Shown here piece by piece: positions 1 through 11,458 of a stretch of DNA of 64,000 bases. The stretch is from Arthonia radiata. Its lineage: Eukaryota > Ascomycota > Arthoniomycetes > Arthoniales > Arthoniaceae. Made by a program: the position numbers and the translations under genes. Position 1 is the stretch's first letter. Each line of letters starts with the position of its first letter. The notes below the pieces were generated by a model. The model had not been told where the DNA came from. It did not search any database and worked only from the letters and a program-made list of their open reading frames with translations. The stretch lies in the NCBI GenBank assembly GCA_002989075.1, contig PSQN01000016.1:992001-1056000 (forward strand). Reading direction: 5' to 3'.

Positions 1-276
1 GACGGTGACGTTCTGCTTATCAAAGCTGGTGCGGCGAAGGGATGAATCTATTCAGAGGCAACATTGCCGTGGCAATCTCTCGACGAACGCGACGCGTCGC
101 CCTCTTCGAGATCGAGGTCTGATCGACCTAGCATCGGCAATACAGCATATACTACGAGCCGTGGCTTGCAGGTAATCAAGACCTGTGTCGAAGCGGAATC
201 GAGCTTATGCCTCTAGAGCACGGCCGGATTCGTATGTATTATGAGAATCAAGACAGCCAGACCTTCACTGAACAAT

Positions 277-2154
277 CTACGTCCTCCAATCCCCAGGAAC
301 GAATTCGATTTGCACCTTGATGCCTTGCTCCTCGAGCTTTCTCCTCGTTGCAGTCCGTTCGGTCGTCCCAGTATCCGAGCCTAAATACCGCACCGTTCGA
401 ACTCCCTCAGGAGGTGCACGCAAAGGGAACAGAATCCTGCGGAGGCGTGGGCACGGTCGAGGATCATCCTTGAAACTCGACAGCCATTGGTGTATGTCTA
501 TAGCGCCTTCGGTATGGCGACCTCTCCCAAAAGTACGACCTGACGTAGCCGCAGGCGTTGCGCTCGTGTCATTCGGGTCGACCGGTTCAACCCACATAAA
601 GTAGTCGAGCGACGTCTCTAGTTGGAGCTCCTGCAGACCCTGTAAAGAGTTGATCAGCAGGTTAAGCGCGTAAGATCACCGTGCAGCTGGCATTGCACCC
701 ACATGAGGAAGGACATCTCCAGCGTTCGGATAGTGAGGCTGCCGTATTTGCCAAGCCGGTCGATAGCAGCGATACTGCAGCATATACTCAGTCGGTATTC
801 TGAGCTTCTTCAACGCCGCAAAAGCAGCAAATATGCAAAAGTCGCCCGACGGAAGTGTTAAATTTCTCCCACGGATCATGATGCTCTCAAGGCTATGCCT
901 GTGTGGTTTCAGTACAGTCTCCAGATCGTTTGCAGCTATAGAAGCGATGAAAGATTCATCTTGCGGCCAAAGTTTGCTGCTGACGTTGAACGAGAAGGTC
1001 CTCAAGATGGCGGTGTTCCTGAAAGCCAGAGTCAGCACTGAAGAATTTGGCTGCATACACCAATGAAGCCACGATCTCAGCTCGCTTGATGCGGTGTGTG
1101 TCCCTATCACATCCGTCTCGCAGGGCTGGAATCTACTAATCACGTCCAGATGTTGGTTGAAGCATTCAGTACGGTCGACTCACCTTAACACCTCGCCTAA
1201 CCCCAGCAACGTTCGTCGGTCTCCTTGGACCGACACGTGTTGCAACTTCCTGAAGCTGCCGCCCGACTGCATGTCGTTTATGAGCACCTCAGGCCACAAC
1301 ATCCTCTTCAACATCAGAGTTCTAAGCGGATACTGTTTGCACATCTGCATGCTGGGGAGCCAGAATCTGTCTTCTGAGTGACGAGAGGTATTCACAGAAA
1401 CAACCTCGACCTCGATCGCGACATTGGTCGCATTGATCCCCCTCGATTGCAGACTCCCTGCGACTTGCAGAAGACTGTGTCCGCGGACATTGAGGAGTTG
1501 GAGTCTGCTACCTAAAAGGTCTAGCAGTTTCCGCTCGATGTTCATGCATTCAGGTAGGGCAATGTCCGGCCGCGCTATGACCTCGTTGTATCTGCTTGTG
1601 AGGCTATTTTGCTTGTGACAATTCGGACAAAGTTGGATATGCAGTTCTCGCACACTGTCACGCAAATGTGCGAGTGGCGTTAGGTGACGCAAGAATTTTT
1701 TCATGTCGCTGCGTGTCACTCTGTGGATTATTTGGTTGTCCCAGCTCGGCGCAAGCGCTTGGCTCTCATCATTCTAGTTGTTGTCACTGTCGTCAGTCTC
1801 TCATTACCTCATGCTAGCTGACAAACTCACATTGCAGCTCAAGTCGCAATCGATGGTCCTCCAAATCTCCGGCTGCGCTGCTTCTCTAGCGGCCGCATTG
1901 ACACACGAAATTTGCTTCAAAGCTTGCGCCTCGCTGTGACTGACTATCACTTGCCACAACTCGACGGGAAAGTCTCTGGGTGGCTTGCTTGGACTCTGCA
2001 TTATAGGTGAGCTGCTCGGGCTCTGCATTATGGGTGAGCTGCTTGAACTCGGCGCTCTGGGTGAGCTGCTTCGACTCTGCACTTTGGCAGCTTGATTGAA
2101 CATATCGCCGTAGTGAAGTTTCCAGGCCGTAAATGTAGGAAGTTCAGCGCGCAT
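277..2154 (-). CDS. F-box protein, four exons
   Basis: Predicted 569-residue protein. An F-box-like segment lies at about residues 60-105 (FPVELWQVIVSH, then WRTIDCDL), the usual front end of a substrate adaptor for SCF ubiquitin ligases. The rest has no clear repeat but reads like the divergent leucine-rich C-terminal part of fungal F-box proteins, ending EFVPGDWRT. Exons by splice signals: 2154-1831, 1773-1184, 1135-703 and 639-277; the phases agree and sum to 570 codons. The first 60 residues are Ser/Pro-rich and built from a 27-nt tandem repeat. Fungal F-box genes are numerous and fast-evolving, so the substrate cannot be guessed. The family call is reasonable; exact exon ends are moderately sure. 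Confidence 0.7.
1991..2091. repeat. 27-bp coding tandem repeat (about 3.7 copies)
   Basis: Units start at 1991, 2018, 2045 and 2072 (last one partial). Each carries the core GGTGAGCTGCT or a close variant and an ACTCTGCA-like core. The period is nine codons, so length changes keep the F-box gene in frame; on the minus strand it encodes repeated SSSPIMQSP-like units. Confidence 0.8.
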
Positions 2155-2503
2155 GGGTGCTAGACGGCCGAGGCGCGCGCGGGGTTTTCTTTCAACGCGA
2201 AGAGTTCAAGTGATGGCTCACAAGTAAGCGATGGGAACGATCACGAATGTGTCTACGGCCCTCGCACCACCGAATCTGTTGAGTCTTGATGTGCAATGAG
2301 CAAAGGGTGATGGCATGCTGACGCGGGTGGGTTGGCTGGTATCGCTGGAGCTCATCTGAAGCAAGATGAGATAAGAAAATTTAGTTCAGAGTACCCACAG
2401 GCCCACTCATACAGATGTGCACCTCCATCATTTCCTTCTCAATCAGCACGGGACCGTGTCCACCCTAGCTTGTGTGAGCGCTCCTCGATCTGCGCCCACA
2501 GCT

Positions 2504-3521
2504 TCATGGGCTTTTCGAATCAGCGTTCTTGGAATACTGGTAGGATCTGTTTCCTTTATCATTGTTAGCGATTATCGATCCCTCGAACCTCGTGCGGGCT
2601 CACCAATGCTTGCGTTGTGTCCCACATTGACCCCGTAGAGCGCCATGGCCTCATCGCAGTTGTCACCATGATGACTGACCGTTGTCTGTCCCTCTTGTAC
2701 GGGCTGAGCTTCCTTCTTGGCCTATGAACATCAGTGAGACGGATCGAGCAGCCGTGTTGGAACGCCAGTGTACCTCTTCGGATTCCTTGGCATTATCCTT
2801 GATACCCTGGATGATCTCTTCGAGCGCACTCACCACACGCTTGAAGCCGATGCTCTCGGCGCTCTCGAACTTCACCATCTCCATGTGGTTGCCTGGGATA
2901 GAGACGTTCATCACGCCCGGAAGGCTCGCCGACTGCAGTGAGACAATCTGTCCTTGTAAGCTACGATGACCTAATCACTTCGTCCAATCAGCTGTGTTCA
3001 CTTACCTCCTGTCGATAAACAGCATTTTCTTCAGAGAAGGTGCGAATCTTGATATGTTGATAGTGATGCTCCTTCAAGTTGAAAAATTCGTCTTGAAGGT
3101 CAACAAGATAATCGCAGGATGGTTCCAAGTTCTTCACGAGGTCTGTCGAAGAAGCCAGCATACAGCCCAACAATTTCTTTGCCGGCCCAGCTCGGGCTGC
3201 TTGCTTGCTGCCTGTAGGTTACAAGATTAGTACAAAGTGGCAAAACTGTCCGCATAGCACCCATACATGATCGTTCTGCGCAAGACGCAGGGACTGCAGG
3301 CGATGCGGGCCATGCGCCTCATGAAGTACTACCCGAAAGGATCTAAGAAATACTTGAACTTGCCTAAGTGTGGTGCCCCCACGAGAAGCATGCCACCGAT
3401 ATGTTGAAGGATCTGTTGTTCAGACGATGTACGAGAGTGCAGATAACGTATCATGTCCTTGCAGATGATTCCCCCTAGACTGTGAGCAACAAGTACCGAC
3501 GGGGTCTTTTCGAGATGGCGT
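2504..3521 (-). pseudogene. Lipase/serine-esterase domain gene lacking its 5' end
   Basis: The minus strand encodes the C-terminal two thirds of an alpha/beta hydrolase of the type that heads fungal NACHT-ankyrin proteins. The nucleophile elbow AHSLGG lies near 3490, followed by MLLVGAPHLG and later SIPGNHMEMVKF, the family's conserved histidine region. Exons that keep frame: 3521-3364, 3211-3006, 2947-2774, 2721-2604 and a last exon ending at a stop near 2504. The first of these introns has a GC donor (GCAAGT). The exon at 3521 opens after a good acceptor with a branch-like GCTGAC, but no upstream exon with the N-terminal strand (the usual FVHGL region) exists: the DNA beyond 3560 is the NACHT gene on the opposite strand. 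Either a truncated remnant or a gene with an unrecognised new first exon. Confidence 0.55.
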
Positions 3522-3563
3522 CTGGAGGCAAGAGGTCAGCATTGTCGTGTTCAGACAGCATAT

Positions 3564-5687
3564 ATGTCAGTAAGCTCCCTATTTGAACTTGATGCCCTCA
3601 GTCACGTCTGGAGATGTTCGAGCGCTAGAAAAGGCAAGCTATCGAAGCTCTTGATAAGCTGCAGGTCAAAGCCGGAATGGATCCGACAGCAGATCAAACA
3701 CTGCGGTGCCTTCCACATCAACCTCAACAAATCAATTTTGATCGCTTACGATGTACAACTTTTCATCGAACGCGAAGTTGTGAAGCTCTCAAAGACCAGA
3801 GAGTTTAACAATGAGCTGACGAGGGTCATACTTGAGGCACTGAGATTGGCGGAGACCAGCAACTATCTCTGGGTCTGCTCAATCATCAAGCAGCTGCACC
3901 TCACCAGTACTCGGCCCGGTGACGTTCATGATATATTGATCTCTTTCCCGAGAGACGTTGCAGCAGTGTACAAGGAATGGCTGCTATCTGTAGCGGAACA
4001 CCATCGTGCCCGCGTTTCGTACGTACTCAGAACAGTCGCCGCGGCATGCAGACCGCTCGAGCTTTCAGAGATTGTGAAATTCGTTAGTGTAAAGAACTTT
4101 TCAGGTGTTAACATTTCCCAAGCAGCAGAAGATCTAGTCAGTAGAGCAGGGCCGCTATTAGAGATACACAATGGCTTTGTATATCTGATGCACGAAGCGA
4201 TTGGTCGGTACCTGCGGGAGAATGTAGACGACAAGGAGATTCAAGATTACGTGTTTGATGAGAGGCAAGTACATGGCGAAATGGCCAACAAATGTTTCTC
4301 GGAAATGGTGGAGTTCTTAAACACGCCCGAAGTGGGAGGGAAGCCTCCCAGCCTAGTAGAAGGACTCTGCTCCACCTGTAAATATCCCATTCTGTGGTGG
4401 TCGACACATGTGAAGCATGCGGGGTCAGGTGAGTCTGGAGTGTCCTTGAGTCCTGTCTCGGGTACCCCTGAGACGTTTCTGATAGCCAAGTGGGCGACTT
4501 TGTCAAAATAAACCCTTCCGAGACTGGAGCTGTACACGTCCATCTGCTGCGCGAAACATCTTGCACTGACACTCTGAAATCTAGGGACTATCGATTTATC
4601 TCATCGATTTCTTTCTGATGACGATGATACCCACAACACTTTGTCAAGTAGCACCCTGCACGTGAAGCATGGTGCAACGCATGGCGTAACGCATGAGGCT
4701 GGCCATCCTCCTTCGCCGATTCTCAACTTTCTGCTCCATTGCCGAGTGGTGGCCCTCTTCGTCGAGCTGCTGAACAGTGGAAGGGATCCAACACACAGGG
4801 ATGCTGGAGGGTTCACAGCGTTTCATACAGTGTGCGGCATCGGCGAGTATCAGGCCTTTCAAGCTCTCTTTCCACACCTTGAACGCGGAGAGGAGTTGTG
4901 GAATACAATTGATAACACCGGACGCACACCACTGATTTCGCACATTGCAACAATCGTGCGCAAGACTGGGGGGCGTCGGAAGAAGTCGACAAAGGTTGAT
5001 ACCTCGAGGGATTTCCTGTTTGGAGCTTCTGATCGTGAGCCGTTGCACGAATCTGTAAAGCATTTGGATGTGCTGAAATCGATCGTCCGACACTGTTCTA
5101 CGCAACACATAAACAGCCGCGATCACGGAGGTCTAACTGCGCTTTTACTGGCCGCCGCATACAGGCTCCCCAAGGTAGCCAGAATCCTACTTGAGCATGG
5201 CGCAGATCCCAACATTCGATTTACACATCTTACGGCCAACAGAAATGGGGCAAGTCCCTTACATGAAGCCGCGAAGCACTGGAGTGGATCGCTTGTACGT
5301 CTCCTCATTCAACACGGAGCATCCTGCACATCGCGGGACGAAAAGCGCAGAACACGGCTTCACTACATAGCATTATGGTGTTACGTCCACGCGATTCGAA
5401 AGGACGACAGCAGTGATAGCGATAGCGATAGCGACGGCGACAAGGATAGGACTTCTGATGCTGCTCTAATCGCAGAAGCGCACGCTGTCTTGCGCTTCTT
5501 GCTCGGGCAAATGAGCTTGACAGACATTGGGATGGTCGACAACGATGGTCTAGATGCACCAGCATTTGCTCGCACGTGGGAGCACCATGCAGTAGCAGAC
5601 TTCCTTGAGAAGACGTGGTTAAAGCGAAAGGATGATTCGTGGATGAGGAGAGCGGCTAGGGGCTTGAGCGCCTTGACGATTGAGTAG
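3564..5687 (+). CDS. NACHT (C-terminal half)-ankyrin repeat protein, P-loop missing
   Basis: Two exons, 3564-4428 and 4585-5687 (GTGAGT donor, CTAG acceptor, matching phase), give about 655 residues. The start sits at the Walker B part of a NACHT module: LFELDALSHV corresponds to the usual DALDEC stretch, then LLISCRSKPEWIR (sensor-like), then the helical region with SNYLWVCSIIKQL and RPLELSEIVKF. The Walker A P-loop expected about 70-80 residues earlier is absent. The second exon carries ankyrin repeats (GGLTALLLAAAYRLPKVARI; GASPLHEAAKHW with LLIQHGA) and an SD repeat. Complete relatives begin with a lipase-like or other effector domain and act in non-self recognition. Without the P-loop it probably cannot work as an ATP switch. 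Its true 5' end may lie elsewhere or be lost. Confidence 0.6.
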
Positions 5688-5798
5688 CGACTTGCAGTCA
5701 GAATGTCTAGATATGTTCAGATCTTGCGCTTGCAAGAGAAGCCCCACGAAGGCGTTAGATCATGAAGTAGAGCAAGCTGATCAGATGTTGCTGTGATC

Positions 5799-5806
5799 TC
5801 ACGTGA
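5799..5806. promoter_or_regulatory. TCACGTGA palindrome upstream of uL1 gene
   Basis: Perfect octamer with a CACGTG E-box core, 159 nt before the uL1 start codon. bHLH/Cbf1-type proteins bind such cores in fungi. The same octamer lies 160 nt before PRP5. Confidence 0.45.
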
Positions 5807-5965
5807 TCTTTACCCATTTCAGCACTAGCGCGGGCGAATCGCACACTCAAGCCTACCTCTTGCATTTCCCAAAGCGAATCTCATAGCCATCAGCAAAGCA
5901 GCCACAGCGCCAATCCTCACCAAAAGAGAATCTCTTGGAGCCTCTTCTGGAAGACTGTCCACATC

Positions 5966-6741
5966 ATGTCGAAAATCACAGTCGCCGGAGTGCGCCAGAA
6001 CGTGCAGCTGCTGCTCGACTACTCCAACAATGAGAAGAAGCGAAACTTCCTCGAGACGGTCGAGCTCCAGATCGGCCTCAAGAACTATGATCCGCAGCGC
6101 GACAAGCGTTTGTACGTACACATCCAGACTATTTTTACTCTTGAAAACGAGACTGACGCCAAAATCACAGCTCTGGCACCGTCCGCCTCCCTCAAGTCCC
6201 GCGCCCTGGCATGGCCATCTGCATCATCGGCGACCAACATGACATTGACCGCGCCAAGCATCATGGCACCGACGCGATGTCCACGGATGACTTGAAGAAG
6301 CTCAACAAAAACAAGAAGCTCATCAAGAAACTCGCGCGCAAGTACGACGCCTTCCTAGCTTCGGAGTCGTTGATCAAGCAGATCCCCCGTCTCCTCGGTC
6401 CCGGTCTGTCGAAGGGTAAGACAACACTCGTCGCGATACACAGGAATAAGGATCGAAAAGGCTAACTCATATCGACAGCCGGCAAATTCCCAACGCCCGT
6501 CGGCCACGGCGAAGATCTCAACAACAAGATGACCGAAGTCAAGTCGACCATCAAGTTCCAGCTCAAGAAGGTGCTATGCATGGGTGTCGCGGTTGGCAAT
6601 GTGGGCATGACGCAGGAACAACTCGTGGCGAACATTATGCTGGCGATCAACTACCTGGTCTCGCTGCTCAAGAAGGGCTGGCAGAACGTGGGAAGCTTGA
6701 CGATCAAGGCCAGCATGAGCCCGCCAAAGCGACTGTACTAG
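5966..6741 (+). CDS. RPL1: 60S ribosomal protein L10a (uL1)
   Basis: Exons 5966-6111, 6171-6415 and 6479-6741 give 217 residues, the normal eukaryotic uL1 length. Diagnostic stretches are DPQRDKRFSGTVRLP, joined across intron 1, and [16 protein letters not shown], joined across intron 2; the C-terminus ends [11 protein letters not shown]. uL1 forms the mobile L1 stalk of the large ribosomal subunit and contacts E-site tRNA. Both introns have GTA donors (GTACGT, GTAAGA) and CAG acceptors; intron 2 has a clear CTAAC branch site. The start codon follows a short leader with a TCACGTGA element. No oddities. Confidence 0.97.
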
Positions 6742-7578
6742 AGAACACAATAGCATTGCCTCACTATGGAAGAGCTAGCTTTTGTACCTCTGGCTGCCTC
6801 TTGGCCACACGTACCGCAATGAGCATACAGTGACTGCGACGAAACCCCATAGATGTTTGTGAATTGGTACTTGCAGCGCCAAAGCTTTTTTTCGACCATA
6901 CAACACGTGCAGTCATTGATTGTCAAGTATGCTTCTGGGAGCAAATGATAAGTTTTGGTGCAGTGTTGTATTACCAACACGCGTCGGTTACGATTCTTTC
7001 ATCCATGCTTTTGCGATGCTGCGAGACAAGGCTAAGCGTGCGTAACGACACCATTCGTGTTGATTGTCATCCAACTAGATACGAGACTGTCACACCCATC
7101 CCACAATCGCGATCTAGTCCCTGGGGAGACCGCAATTGAAAGAACAGACGAGTGCGTGGAGGTCGATCTGGGAGCCTGGGAACGGAGGAAGAGCCACTGG
7201 GAGCGTAGTCGCGTCACCGAAATCCAATCCTCAGCAGCCACCTTGATCGGTGGAGCTCCGTAAGATATGTAACTTTAGGTAAGAGACATACCTCTACTGA
7301 TGTGGAGAGGAAGAAATGTTGAGGAGCAGGATTGAGGAACATAATTTAGAGAGAGAGTGCCCGCTTGCAAGATGATGATGGTCTCCAGCCATCGTTCCGC
7401 GCTACTTAGCTGCCATGATTTATTTAGGCGCGCCCGTCCTTTTTTCGGATTCGCGAATCGCGAGGTTTGGTGGAGCGGACGCGCAGCGACCAGACGACTA
7501 CTCGTGCTATCTGCCTTACGATTCTTCTGCGCGACCTGACCACGCCATGCGACTGTTGCGATACCTCGACCATCGACG
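6742..7578. other. Intergenic, uL1 to HIR1
   Basis: 3' flank of uL1 and promoter of HIR1. No convincing coding, RNA or repeat signal; reading frames present are short and lack family resemblance. Confidence 0.6.
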
Positions 7579-10500
7579 ATGCAGCTCTTCAAGCCTCTAT
7601 GGTTGAGGCATGGCGGTATGCGCATACCTGGCGATCTTATTTGCTCAGTAATGCTGATTGCCCGCAGGAGAGAAGAAGGATTTCGAGGCCTACAGCTGCG
7701 ACGTCTCGGCGGATGGCTCAAGACTTGTCACTGCCGCCGGGGACGGGTTTGTGCGCATTTGGTCTACCGAGGCCATCTACAAAGGCTCCGACCCAAACTT
7801 CAAGGGCCCAAGACAGCTTGCGGCACTGAACTACCACTCCGGGACAATACACGCGGCGAGGTTCTCGAGCAACGGCAGATACCTCGCAAGCGGTGCGGAT
7901 GACAAGATAGTGTGTGTCTATACGCTTGACCCCAACCCTCCCACCCACACTACGTTTGGATCGAACGAGCAACCGCCGGTTGAGAATTGGCGCATATTCC
8001 GCCGCTTGATCGGACACGAGAATGACATTCAGGATTTGGGCTGGTCGCATGATTCATCGATACTGGTGTCAGTGGGTCTCGACTCCCGCATCGTGGTATG
8101 GTCTGGGTACACATTCGAGAAGTTGAAGACCATCTCGTCGCATTCCAGCCACGTCAAGGGAATCACGTTCGATCCTGCCAACAAATACTTCGCTACGGCA
8201 AGCGATGACCGTACGATCAAGATTTTTCGATATACATCCCCACAACCCAATTCGACCGCGCAAGATCAAGTGGAGAACTACGTGCAGGAAGCTATCATTG
8301 CGGATCCTTTTCAGACCTCACCCCTCTCCACCTACTTTCGACGGTGTTCATGGTCGCCAGATGGTGTACACATAGCAGCTGCCAATGCCACCAATGGACC
8401 GGTCTCGACCGCAGCGATCATCAACCGCGGGAGCTGGGACAGTGATATCAACCTGATCGGTCATGAAGGACCTCTGGAGGTCTGCGCTTTCTCCCCGCGC
8501 ATTTTCTCGAAAGTGCCATTCGACCCGGCAAACCCGCCGGCTACAGCTGCGCCCACGTCCACGGTCATAGCCTGCGGTGGTCAAGACCGCTCTCTCAGTC
8601 TATGGAACACCGCAAGCTCGAAGCCGCTCGTAGTCTTTGACGGTCTCTGTATGAAAGCAATATCGGATCTAGCTTGGGCGCCGAGCGGCGAGAGCTGCTT
8701 CTTAACTAGCTTGGATGGGACAATTGCATTGGCGAGATTTGGACCAGGAGAGCTTGGCTGGCCAATGCCTGCAGAATACAACGATCAGAGTCTAGCCAAG
8801 TACGGTGCTGGCCGAAAGGTAGGCGTGATCGAAGGCCGCGACGGTCTTGTCTTGGAAGAGTTGAGCAAAGAAGATGAGATGCGGAACGTACGTGGGCGAA
8901 TGGGAGAGCTTATGGGAGACGTCCCAACTGCGGTCAATGGCATGACGAATGGCGTCCACACCAATGGAAAAGTCAACGAAAACAGTTTCACAGCTCAGAG
9001 TAAAGACACTCCTATGACCAACGGCCAGACGGATGGCTCAGAGCCCAAGAAGACTGCACCGGAGGATGCAAACGCAGCGAAAATTGAGAGGTTGAAGCAA
9101 AAGGTCACCGTGACCAAGGATGGCAAAAAGCGCGTCGCGCCTTTACTTGTTTCCTCAACAGCAGGCTCGCAAGAGTCATCCATGCCCACGGCACAAATTA
9201 TGGCAGCAACGTCCCAAGCCAAAGCCGCAAATGACGCTCCGCAAAGCATCCTCGATCTCTCGAAACCGTACGATGGTCTACCAAAAGGTGGCTTGACATC
9301 TCTCCTCGCAGGCAACAAGCGAAGGCTTGCAGAGTCAGGTGCTGACGGAGATGATTCTATTCGCCAACGTGTTGAGACCGCAGAGCGACAAGGCTCTGTT
9401 GCGATTATGGCAAATACGCCTGACGGAATTGTCCCAGCTAATCGTGCCATAGCACAAGCTACCCAGCCTATGCTGGCGCCTACTCATCCAAGCCAGCATA
9501 TCAGCCAGATTCGCCTTGCTGCGCCCATCCCACGCGCTCATATTGTGCGTCCACTAGACGGCACCGTTCGATCAGGAGACGCCTCAGAGCAGGATAAGTC
9601 CGTAAACGAGGACGCGCACCAGCTTGAAGTGCGCAATCCCGCCGCTCGCACCCTCACAGGTAGAATCCAGGATCGCGAGCCGGCTCGTGTGACTGTGTCA
9701 AAACGCGGGCAGCAGCTGTGGCAAGACTTCTTGCCTCGATCTGTTTTGCTCGTCACAGGAAACAAGCGTTTCTGGGCAGCTGCGTGCGACGATGGCTCAC
9801 TTATCACATGGACACCTGCTGGACGAAGGCTTTTCAACACTTTTTTACTTGAGGCGCAGTGCTGTATGCTTGACAGCAGGGGGCCATGGCTTCTCGCTGT
9901 CACAGCAGTCGGCCTGTGTCATATCTGGAATCTAAACACGTGCACCGCGCCCCATCCGCCGGTTTCTGTGGCGCCGATACTGGATGTGGCAGCATTGTCT
10001 CAACAGCCGCATCTCACCGGCGGCCCAGGCATCGTCTTCGCGCGGCTGAACTCTGAGGGTCGCGTTGTCATCGGTATGAGCAACGGTGATGGATTCACCT
10101 ATTCAACGAACATGCAGGTTTGGCAGCGACTTTCAGAGCAGTGGTGGGCTGTGGGCAGTCAATACTGGAACACCTCCATGTCCGAATCTGCAGCACATAA
10201 CTCGCGTATCGCGAGCAAAGGCGCGAACCAAGATGATGATGACAATGAGACCGTCCGTCTTGAGAACCTATCGGGTGGTATAATACCCTACCTGGAGCGC
10301 AACACAACATCTCAGGTTCTACTACCAGGCAAAGCATACTATTTGCAACGACTTGTCCGCGCATTGCTATCAGCTGAAGGTTACGAAGGCTTCGAAGCCG
10401 GCGTGTCGGTCGCACACCTCGAAAATAGGCTTGCTGCAGCGCTCACGCTGGGCGCCAGAGATGAGTTCAAGCTCTACCTCAACATGTATGCCAAGCGCTT

Positions 10501-10810
10501 AGGCAACGAAGGCGCGCGGCTCAAGATCGAGGAGCTACTGCGGAGCCTGATCGCCGGCATATTCAACGACAACGCGGCGAACGGGGAGCTGTCAACGTTG
10601 CGTGATTCCAGCAACAGCTACCTCGGCGGCTCAGCTGACGAGCTTTGCGGCTGGAAGAAAGAAGCTTTGCTCAAGGATGTGGTTCTGATCTTGGGCAAGT
10701 ACCGTGATCTGCAGCGCGTCATATTGCCGTATGGTAGAGTGCTCGGGATGACGGACGCGGAGGTGCAAACGTCTGGGGATGGCGACGAAGTCATGAATGA
10801 TACTGCATAG
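7579..10810 (+). CDS. HIR1: HIR1/HIRA histone H3-H4 chaperone subunit
   Basis: Exon 1 (7579-7615) encodes MQLFKPLWLRHGG, the conserved HIRA start, and joins in phase to exon 2 (7668-10810), giving 1059 residues. An N-terminal beta-propeller (about residues 14-385) has WD repeats such as AAGDGFVRIWSTEAI and VSVGLDSRIVVWSG. The Asf1-binding B motif is at about 487-505 (KVTVTKDGKKRVAPLL). The C-terminal HIRA domain follows (residues about 690-960). The HIR complex deposits H3-H4 independently of replication and represses histone genes outside S phase; it acts in the nucleus with Asf1, Hir2/Hir3 and Hpc2. Starting at the later in-frame methionine-like codon near 7658 would lose the first blade, so the spliced start is preferred. 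Confidence 0.95.
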
Positions 10811-11458
10811 CGGCTGAGTATCAGCATTGTATTACTTGATCGAGCGATGGAGTTGGGGTTCTTGGCTACGGAGGCAGGATTGTCTGGGACAAACAGGACT
10901 GAGTCGGCCCTTCCATGGGTTGGCTGTGGTCGTTGTAAGAGATCAACATTGACGGACTGTACAAGATGCGAGACGGGGCACCGGGGGAGCATGCATAGCT
11001 TGAACGTGTCTGTAGAGCATACAAGCTTTACATGCCAAGACCAACCCAGGTCCCTTCTATCCATCCTCATAGCTTGGTGGTACTGTTCTACCTACTAGAC
11101 AGGAGGAACCCATCCGCGATCGCTATTTATGATCAGCAGGGTGTTAGACCTAGCTTTCCACATTGTTGGAGAGGTTGAAAATCTGCAATGCACCAGCCGC
11201 CACAAGCGCGCAGGCAGATGCACAGCCTTGTGACTGGATGGCAGCATGACCTTCCTTCATTGTCGGCTCCCTTGTATCACCTGCTGTTCTACTCGAGACT
11301 GATACTGCTCCGGCTTCCGCTCTGTTTCTCGTGGGTCAACAAAAGCAGTTTCTTTGTTTATTTTACCAGCCACATGTCCAGGGGTTCTGTATGCGCTGTG
11401 ATTGAGAGGGCAATTAAAGAGCCTCCTGTAGCATTATTCATGCGATCACCACATTACT
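10811..11458. other. Intergenic, HIR1 to CorA-like gene
   Basis: Terminator side of HIR1 and promoter of the next gene. I see no gene, structured RNA or repeat here. Confidence 0.6.
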
